Shown here piece by piece: positions 1 through 8,425 of a DNA stretch of 25,000 bases. The notes under the pieces were generated by a model. That model made no database searches and was not told the origin of the DNA. It saw only the letters and a program-made list of their open reading frames with translations. A program made the translations under genes and the position numbers. Source of the DNA: Anaeromyces robustus (Eukaryota > Neocallimastigomycota > Neocallimastigomycetes > Neocallimastigales > Neocallimastigaceae); NCBI GenBank assembly GCA_002104895.1, contig MCFG01000090.1, positions 1 to 25,000 of the forward strand. Reading direction: 5' to 3'. Every line of letters starts with the position of its first letter. Within the stretch, counting starts at the first letter, position 1.

Positions 1-37
1 TAAAGTTTCTAATTTCATTCCATGTAATTCTATAAAG

Positions 38-198
38 AAATACAGAAATAAAATACAGAAACAAATACAGAATAAAATACAGAAATTTATAATAAATAAA
101 TTTAAAATAAAATTTTTATAAATTTGGAACAAGGTGTGAGTCGAACCCAGAGTGTTCGCCCAGATGGTCATAGTTACTAACCACTAGACCATGGTTAC
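38..198 (-). mobile_element. candidate tRNA-derived SINE-like unit
   Basis: Read on the minus strand, this stretch starts with a tRNA-like head (about 198 down to 124). It continues through an AT-rich stretch and ends in a tail of about four copies of a 12-13 bp unit built on CTGTATTT (plus positions 38-85). The head has a good A box (TGGTCTAGTGG) and B box (GGTTCGACTC) at tRNA spacing. It does not fold as a working tRNA: the acceptor strands do not pair, the T stem has mismatches and the D loop is too long. A tRNA-derived head with internal pol III boxes and a simple repeated tail is SINE layout. It abuts the retroelement coding sequence at about 198-205, so it may have inserted into it. The alternative is a decayed tRNA gene next to a retroelement. 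Confidence 0.45.
138..191 (-). promoter_or_regulatory. RNA polymerase III A and B boxes
   Basis: On the minus strand the A box TGGTCTAGTGG lies at 191-181 and the B box GGTTCGACTC at 147-138, about 33 nt apart, as in a short tRNA gene. Both match the eukaryotic internal pol III promoter consensus. Whether they are still active cannot be read from the sequence. The A box resembles those of Glu/Asp/Gly-type tRNAs, but no anticodon can be assigned with confidence because the D and anticodon arms are distorted. Confidence 0.6.
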
Positions 199-417
199 TG
201 TTTTACTAATTGAGAGATTCGTTACATAAGTCATGTGATATGACGCTCCAGAATCTAGTACCCATGTTGTAATTATATTATTGGTTATTCCTTCTTCATA
301 GTTCAGGTTATCTTTAGTACCTTTTGGATTGTTTATGCCTCGGGGAACGGCTAGAACTGTTGGCTTGAGATTTGGCATTATTCTTATATTCTTCGTAGTT
401 ATCATATTCAATAGCAA
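199..417 (-). pseudogene. Copia aspartic protease fragment
   Basis: The minus strand encodes the retroelement protease active-site block WVLDSGASYHMT, with the Asp-Ser-Gly catalytic triplet followed by Ala-Ser-x-His as is usual in Copia polyproteins. It lies just past the gag tail, in the Copia order gag-protease. Only the beginning of the protease domain is present; the sequence then runs into the tRNA-like unit. It is a remnant of a broken element. Confidence 0.85.
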
Positions 418-1363
418 AATCTATGTACTTGTAGCTATCTTCTTCTTCTTCTTCTTCCTTCCTTGTGGTGTAATTTGATTCGGCTGGCTCCTTTTGTTCT
501 TCTTCCTTCTTGCTCCTGTGGTAGCGGTAGTTTTTATTCTTGTAATTTTCTTTGTGGTTGTTTTTGTAACCACATTCATCAGCTTTATGTCCGTATTTAT
601 TGCATTTGTAACACTTGATTCTTCTTTTCCTATTGTAATTGCTTTTAACATAATTAACTTCAATATTATTGTTTGTTTGTTTATTATTATTATATTTTAT
701 AGCTCTTTTTTCTAATAAATATTTGTTATGCTGGTGTGCATCAATGATGACTTCACAGCATTTCTTCCAGTTATCACAATAGGAATTCATATTTGATATA
801 TAAATTAAATTTATTTTTATTGAATTAAACAGATAGTCATATTTCTCTCTATCTGTTTTTGTTTCTCCCAAATTTTCTAATTCAGTAAATAAGTTGTCCA
901 TATGAGCTATAAACATGGACATAGTTTCATTGTTCTCGTTGAATTTCAAGTCATCTAATTCCTTTAGAATGACTTGTTTTCTCTCATTATTTGAGTATTT
1001 ATTTGGTGTACTCAATATTTTATATATTTCATAGGCTGTGTTGTACTTGAAACTTAATTTTTCTTTAATATCTTCACTAATGCTATTTGCCATTAGTGAC
1101 TTGGTTAGGTTATCTTCTGCTACCATTTCTTTGGTAACAGATTGAGCATAAACCAAGTTTTTATTATTTCTTACTTCTATGTATTTATTTAAATTTGAAT
1201 CTTTTATTGTATCCTTCCTTATCTTCTTCATTATATCTTTTTCTATATACTTGTTTAAGTTGTATCTTTCAAGAAGAAGATAAAGTTCATCATCCCATGT
1301 TTTGAAGTTATTTTTACCAAGGAGGTTCTTGGTACCAGTTGGATTATAGGATGGTACGGACAT
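314..1363 (-). CDS. Copia-type Gag polyprotein (retroelement fossil)
   Basis: The 349-residue frame begins with a motif typical of Copia Gag N-termini (a Leu-Gly-Lys-Asn-Asn-Phe-x-x-Trp stretch near residues 15-23). A helical capsid-like region follows (about 30-220), then a basic stretch and one CCHC zinc knuckle at about 251-264 (CYKCNKYGHKADEC, spacing C-x2-C-x4-H-x4-C). A charged Lys/Glu-rich tail completes it. Gag packages element RNA in virus-like particles and the knuckle binds nucleic acid. Codon use is as A/T-rich as the host genes, so the element is adapted to this genome. As part of a truncated element it is treated here as a fossil. Confidence 0.88.
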   Translation of the reverse strand: MSVPSYNPTGTKNLLGKNNFKTWDDELYLLLERYNLNKYIEKDIMKKIRKDTIKDSNLNKYIEVRNNKNLVYAQSVTKEMVAEDNLTKSLMANSISEDIKEKLSFKYNTAYEIYKILSTPNKYSNNERKQVILKELDDLKFNENNETMSMFIAHMDNLFTELENLGETKTDREKYDYLFNSIKINLIYISNMNSYCDNWKKCCEVIIDAHQHNKYLLEKRAIKYNNNKQTNNNIEVNYVKSNYNRKRRIKCYKCNKYGHKADECGYKNNHKENYKNKNYRYHRSKKEEEQKEPAESNYTTRKEEEEEEDSYKYIDFAIEYDNYEEYKNNAKSQANSSSRSPRHKQSKRY

Positions 1364-1954
1364 TTTTAATAATATTAAATATTTTATTTGTTATTTAAAC
1401 TCTATTTTGGAGTCGTAATGAGACTCTTAATCTTTTACACGAAATTATGAAAACGAGATGAAATGTAGATTTCAAAATATTTTATTAAACTTAGTTCTAT
1501 TATTTTATTATTACATGTATACATATTTTATAATTACATATAAGTTATTACATAAAAATTTACTACATAAATTTTTATTGTACTACATAATAATACATTA
1601 TGGATAATATATAAAATAATTCTATAATAATAAATATTATAATATCATAGCTATAAAGTATAATATTGAACTTTATTTCTAACAATATTAAATAAATAGA
1701 TATATTAAAAATTTTATTAAGAAAAAAAAACTATTGGTTATTATTTATTCATATTGAATATATCAAATTCATTATAATTAATCTTTTATTTTTTTATATT
1801 TTTAATTTTTTTTTTTTTTTTTTTTTATTTTTATTTTAAAAAAAAAATAAAATAGAAAAAATAAAAAACGAAATTAAATTAATTTATAATTTAATAAAAA
1901 CATTTTATTTTTTTGATTTCTTTTTTTTTTTTTTTTTGTTATAAATTTTCAGAA
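1364..1954. other. AT-rich spacer between retroelement and acyltransferase
   Basis: This is a divergent spacer: gag reads leftward and the acyltransferase rightward. Positions about 1395-1480 have a slightly richer composition, with a small GAGTC/GACTC inverted repeat near 1411-1427. That part may be retroelement leader or LTR sequence, but no terminal repeats can be shown. The rest is A/T runs, including T tracts at about 1808-1827 and 1920-1937. The second T tract leads into TTTTCAG just before the acyltransferase ATG, which could be the acceptor of a 5' UTR intron. No gene is seen. Confidence 0.6.
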
Positions 1955-3250
1955 ATGGAAGAAATTAGTTTTCAGGATAGTGGAAAATTATTACGTATAT
2001 TGGATTCTATTGAAAATAATCCATTAGCAGCATGGATAAATGTTAGTGGTACTGTACCTAAAGCAACTATTACCCCTGAAGCTGCAATAGAAAATCTTCG
2101 TAAAAAATATAAACAACTTTTAGAAGAATTTCCAACCCTTCGACTTAAAATCGTTAATATCGATAATCATAATTATTTTAAATATGCTGAAAATTCTGAA
2201 ATTCAATTTGATAATTTAATAAAAAAAATTGAAGGAATTACACCTATTAATGATGATTTATCAGAATGGTTTGAATTAGATAAAGCACCACTTTGGCGTT
2301 TAGAAATAAGTGAAACTGAAAATGAAAATACTAAAATAAGATTAAAAATATGTCATGGTATTATTGATGGTAGAGGAGCATTTGATGTATTAGATTTATT
2401 TTATTGTTTAGCTCTTAATAAACCTTTAACAGAACGTTTAAATAGTTATAGAAATCAACCTGCTCTTTATGAATTTGGTAAAGCTTGTTGGTATACTGAA
2501 GAAATTACTAGTCAAGGATTTGTTGAACCAGAAATTGATTTTAAAGCTGTTCATGCTGAATTAAATCCACCAATTACAAGACCTTCCCATGTTATTCAAC
2601 CACAATGGGAAGTTCCATATGCTCCTATTTCTAAATTTTGTAGAAAGTATGGTGTAACTGCTCAAGCCATAATTATGGCAATTGACAATGAAGCCCTTCG
2701 TACTTATCATAAAGGTAAATATGATACACTTCCATTAATTTTATTTAGTCCAGTAGATAATCGTAAATATCCATATGCTACCGAATTATTTAAAAAAGCA
2801 TTATTTTATTATCATGTTGGATGTCTTTATCCAGTAGTTGAAAAAAAAGATGATCCTTTAGAAAATATAAAACATTGTTATGAAAAATTTAAAGAAGCTT
2901 ATAATTCAAAAGAAGCATGTATTTCAGGTTATAGTAGTGCTATAATGAATGATGAAACTGGTAAAATTATTAATAGTTTTAAAAAACCATTAGATCCTTC
3001 AAGAAATAATTATACTTTTACTTCCCATTTAGGTTTAGTAGGTGCAGATATGGATAATCTTCAATTTTCTAATCAAATTGCAGTTTATGATACATTTTAT
3101 TTCTTTAATTTTTATGGTTTTCATAATAAAAAAACTTTTTATTTTTCAAATAATGGACCATATAATTGTCCAAAAGAATTTTATCAAACTTATAAAGCTG
3201 TTTCAATGAAATATTATGATTTTATTGTTAATGATGTTTCTTCTGAATAA
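1955..3250 (+). CDS. condensation-domain / alcohol acyltransferase-like enzyme
   Basis: The 431-residue intronless protein belongs to the CoA-dependent (chloramphenicol acetyltransferase-fold) acyltransferase superfamily, near NRPS condensation domains and fungal alcohol O-acetyltransferases. Visible motifs are the active-site HxxxDG as HGIIDG (His134, Asp138, Gly139), the structural S-x-V-D-x-R block SPVDNR (265-270), and a late S-x-L-G stretch (357-360) matching the conserved Ser/Asn-x-x-Gly region of this fold. Length fits one complete two-lobed domain. There is no signal peptide or membrane segment, so it is probably cytosolic. The ATG at 1955 is preferred over an upstream in-frame ATG at 1913, because the extra 14 residues are encoded by the T tract and TTTTCAG. 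Acyl donor and acceptor cannot be predicted. Lack of introns, against 10 and 14 in nearby genes, fits acquisition by transfer but does not prove it. Confidence 0.82.
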   Translation: MEEISFQDSGKLLRILDSIENNPLAAWINVSGTVPKATITPEAAIENLRKKYKQLLEEFPTLRLKIVNIDNHNYFKYAENSEIQFDNLIKKIEGITPINDDLSEWFELDKAPLWRLEISETENENTKIRLKICHGIIDGRGAFDVLDLFYCLALNKPLTERLNSYRNQPALYEFGKACWYTEEITSQGFVEPEIDFKAVHAELNPPITRPSHVIQPQWEVPYAPISKFCRKYGVTAQAIIMAIDNEALRTYHKGKYDTLPLILFSPVDNRKYPYATELFKKALFYYHVGCLYPVVEKKDDPLENIKHCYEKFKEAYNSKEACISGYSSAIMNDETGKIINSFKKPLDPSRNNYTFTSHLGLVGADMDNLQFSNQIAVYDTFYFFNFYGFHNKKTFYFSNNGPYNCPKEFYQTYKAVSMKYYDFIVNDVSSE

Positions 3251-3670
3251 AATAATATATAATATAAAAAAATATAATAAAATAAAATAAAAATAAAAAC
3301 AATAAAAATAAAAATATAAATAAATAAAAAAAACTTTTAAATAAATATATAATATATACCATATTATTTAATTTAATAAAATAAATTCATTTAAAGAATA
3401 ATTATTATAAAAAAAATTGACCAAAAGAATTTTATCAAATTTATAAATATGTTTCAATGAAATATTATGATTTTATTGTTAATGATATTTCTTCTGAATA
3501 AAATAATGTATAAAAAAAAATACAATAAAATCAAATAAAATATAATAAAATAAAATAAAATAAAAAATAAAAATAAAAATAAAAACTTTTAAATAAACAA
3601 TTATAATATATCATATTATTTAATAAAACAAAATAAATTAATATATAAATTCATTTAAAGAATAATTATT
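3164..3670 (+). repeat. tandem ~250 bp duplication of the acyltransferase 3' end
   Basis: Copy 1 (about 3164-3408) covers the last 26 codons and the 3' flank of the acyltransferase gene. Copy 2 (about 3415-3670) repeats the coding end, the stop codon and the AT-rich flank up to a shared TTTAAAGAATAATTATT end. Coding parts differ by a few substitutions; the flank differs mainly by length changes in AAAAT-type repeats. Offset between copies is 251 bp at the coding start. Both copies carry the same 3' flank and possible polyadenylation region. Confidence 0.9.
3421..3501 (+). pseudogene. orphan C-terminal copy of the acyltransferase
   Basis: This 26-codon open fragment ending in TAA matches the acyltransferase C-terminus (from Pro-Lys-Glu-Phe-Tyr-Gln to Ser-Ser-Glu). 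It has three replacements: Thr to Ile, Ala to Tyr and Val to Ile. It has no start codon or catalytic region and sits in the second half of a tandem duplication, so it should not be translated alone. The substitutions could be drift, or the relic of a once larger tandem paralogue. Confidence 0.88.
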
Positions 3671-5060
<1,390 letters not shown>

Positions 5061-8043
5061 CTAAAGTTTAGCAATAATTGGTTTTGTTACAGCAAGAATA
5101 CTATCTAATTTCATGGCTAAAGCGTGATTACCCTTTAACTATAAATTAGGAATAATAAAATTTAGAATAATAAATTATTAATTTCATGATTATTTTCAAT
5201 TATTTAATTTTATTTTGATTTATTATTATTTATTATCATTTATTATTTATTATCAATTAATTAATTTTATTTATTTATTTATTAATAGATAAAAATCATT
5301 TACCTTAATTTTACTTTGCATATATGCCTTTTGACCGGTGATCTTCCTTGAAGCTAAATCTATTATAACATCATCTCTAGCTGCTACTATTAAATCTGGT
5401 TTAGATTGTGGTGGCTTACCAATACCTATTTCACCTTGACCATTTTTATAATCTATATACCAAGTTTGACTTTCACGTTTATCATTTCTAACATCAAATT
5501 GGAAGACAGCGTTAATCTTTAATTAATAATTTATATAAATATAAAATTATAAAATTATAAAATAATAAAATTATAAAATTATAAAAATATAAATATATAA
5601 AATTTATATAATTTATAAAATTATAAAATTAATAAAAATAATATATAATATTAGTATTTCAGTATTTATTTTATTTTATAATTCAATCTCATATATATTA
5701 TTAATATATTATTAAATAAAAAATAAAAACATATATATATATATAATCTAATATCAATATTATATATATATATATTTATATATATATAAAAAAAAAAAAC
5801 TTACAGTATCAGTTTTATGTCTTCTTTCAGGTGATGGAGTAGCTTCTAAAGTAGCTTTAAGTTTTTCAAAAATCTTTGAAGCCTTAAAACCTTCAACAGT
5901 TAACCAACTCTTTTCTGGATCTGGCATAGCTAATCCAGCAATAGCTTGACCTTGAAGTTGTACAGCAGCATTGGAAATAACAATAACATCTCTTTCTAAA
6001 GCTTTAACAGTGAATAAAATTTTAGTACCATCTTGCCACATATTAGTTTGTAAAGTTTCACCTGGGAATACATGTGAAACAAAATCAGCTTGAACAGATT
6101 TAATACTAGCAACATCACTATAACAGAAGGTTTGAATAATATGAAGAGTACTAATAGCTAAAACACATAAACTTTGTAAAACTGGAGAATGATAACCTGC
6201 AATGGAAGCCATAGCTGGATCAACATGTAATGGATTCTTATCACCAGATAAACGATAAAGAATAGCTTGATCTTCAGAAGTACGTTCTTTTACAATAGCA
6301 TCTGGTTTTCTTTTTGGGATAGTAATTAAAGTATTAGCTTTTGATTCTGGAGCTTTATCTGGACAATGATCATAATTATCAACATGACGAAGAAGATGTT
6401 GGAATTCATTATAACAAATTTCATTACCATCTTGATCGTAAGTGGTAATAGCAGTAATTAATACAGCACCCATTTTAGTTTTTATAATATCAACAATTTT
6501 ACCAGTAGAAACAACACAATCTTTTGGTTCGAAAATTTTATTTAATTCCATATAATGTTTAGTTTGTATTAAAGATTCTGGTGAGAAAACAGGTAATACA
6601 TTAGCAAGATTCATTTTTGAGAAATAATCCATAGCTGGAACCGTTGAAAAGGTTGGAAGAACCTTGAAATCTGGTGAATTTTCATAAACATAAGAAAGTT
6701 CTTTCTTAGTAATACCAACACCAAGAGAATATAAAATAACATCTCTTTCACTATATTGGAAACGTTCTTTTGGGAATTCAGTTTTCTTAATAGCTTCTGT
6801 ATCAATTTTAGATATACTATTTTCATCATTAACTTCAGTTTCTTCTTTCTTTGGTGGTTCTTTTTCTTCAGTTTCTGGAGATTCATCAACATTCTTTAAA
6901 TTAACTTGCATTTGAGCAGTTGATTCTTCAATAGTAGTTGGATAGGTATCACGACCATCTTCAAAGTTAATAATATCACGCCATCTAGTAGCGATACTTT
7001 CTGGATATAATAATTTATTAATGGCGAAAGAAGCACCACCACTACGTTGCCAACGTAAACGAGCAACCCAACAACTACCAACTTCATAAATACCACCAGT
7101 AGCAGTACAAGATTCATGAGTAAGGAAACTAATTAATGGAGCAGTATATTCTGGTTTAAGTAATTCAACCATTTCTTGTGGCATAATAGTTGCTGTCATT
7201 CTAGTACCAGCATTTGGAGCAACACTGTTAATAGTAATATTGTGTTCCTTACCTTCTAATGCTAAAGCATTGGTAAAACCAATAACACCAGATTTAGCTG
7301 CAGCATAATTAGATTGACCAAAGTTACCAAAAAGACCAGCAGCAGAAGTAATATTAATAATTCTACCGTATTTTTGTTTTATCATATATGGCCAAGCAGC
7401 CTTAGTAACTTTATAGGTACCCTTTAAGTGAACTTTATAAGTCATCATCCAATCAGTATCAGTAATTCTAGCAAATGATCTATCTCTTAAAATACCAGCA
7501 TTATTTATAATGACATCAACACGGCCAAAGTTTTTAATAGCAGTTTCAACAATCTTTTCACCTTCTTCAACAGAATCATAACTTGGGACAGCAATACCAC
7601 CCATTTTCTTAATTTCTTCAACAACACTATCAGCAACTATTTTTTTTTTTTTTAATTAAAAAAAATATATATATAATGATGATGATAATAATATTGTCAT
7701 TATTTATATTAATATGTTACAATAATATATATTTAATAATATTTAATAATATTTAATATTATTTTATTTTAAAGATATTATAATTTAATATATATATTAT
7801 ATATTGTTTAATAATTATTTATTAAATGTACGGTTTAATAATTTATTATAAATATATTATAAATTTTATTTAAAGTATTATAATATAATAATAGAGTAGA
7901 ACGTTCATTTATATATGGTTCTTATTTACCTTGAGTGTTAGCACCTCTACCACGTAAAAGGACACCTAAATCGTTAACAACGACAGAAGCACCTATAATT
8001 TAAACAAATATCAATTAATGAACAAAAAAAAAATTAAATATTG

Positions 8044-8076
<33 letters not shown>

Positions 8077-8392
8077 TTATTTTTTAGAAATAAAAAAAAA
8101 AACTATATATTTTGTATATAACATATATAATTTTAAATATAACTATTTTTCATTTTTATTATATTTATTTTTTATTATTTAATTATAATTATTATTATTA
8201 TTATTTATTATACCTAATTTGGCGAAATGCTTAGCGTAAGCACGACCAAGACCTTAAATAATCAATTTAAATAGCATTTATTATTATTATTATTATTATT
8301 GTTGTTGTTGTTGTTGTTGTTGTTGATATTGTTATTGTTATTATTATTATTATTAGTATTATTAGTATTATTATATTATTATTATTATTATT

Positions 8393-8425
<33 letters not shown>

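Larger units (their letters stand above)
199..1363 (-). mobile_element. Ty1/Copia LTR retroelement fossil, 5' part only
   Basis: This is the 5' coding part of a Copia-superfamily LTR retroelement on the minus strand: gag with a CCHC zinc knuckle, then the start of an aspartic protease. Integrase, reverse transcriptase and RNase H, which follow protease in Copia elements, are absent from the window. The element is broken: it is cut off on its pol side, where the tRNA-like unit begins, and no second LTR is visible. A 5' LTR or primer site could lie in 1364-1500, where base composition is slightly richer, but no LTR pair is available to prove it. The long open gag frame suggests a fairly young copy. 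Age cannot be measured without two LTRs. Confidence 0.88.

Noticed and set aside
124-198. A functional tRNA gene
   Set aside because: A and B boxes are good, but the acceptor stem does not pair, the T stem has mismatches and the D loop is about seven bases too long; no anticodon can be assigned.
494-715. Hydrophobic 73-codon open frame on the plus strand
   Set aside because: It is antisense to the Lys/Arg-rich end of the gag frame; its Phe/Ile/Val content is the complement of AAA/AAT-rich codons.
1913-1954. Upstream in-frame ATG for the acyltransferase
   Set aside because: The added 14 residues are translated from a T tract and a TTTTCAG that resembles an intron acceptor; the ATG at 1955 starts the family-like sequence.
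6611-7117. Two minus-strand open frames inside FOX2
   Set aside because: Out-of-frame shadows of the large FOX2 exon, whose main frame carries all the conserved residues.
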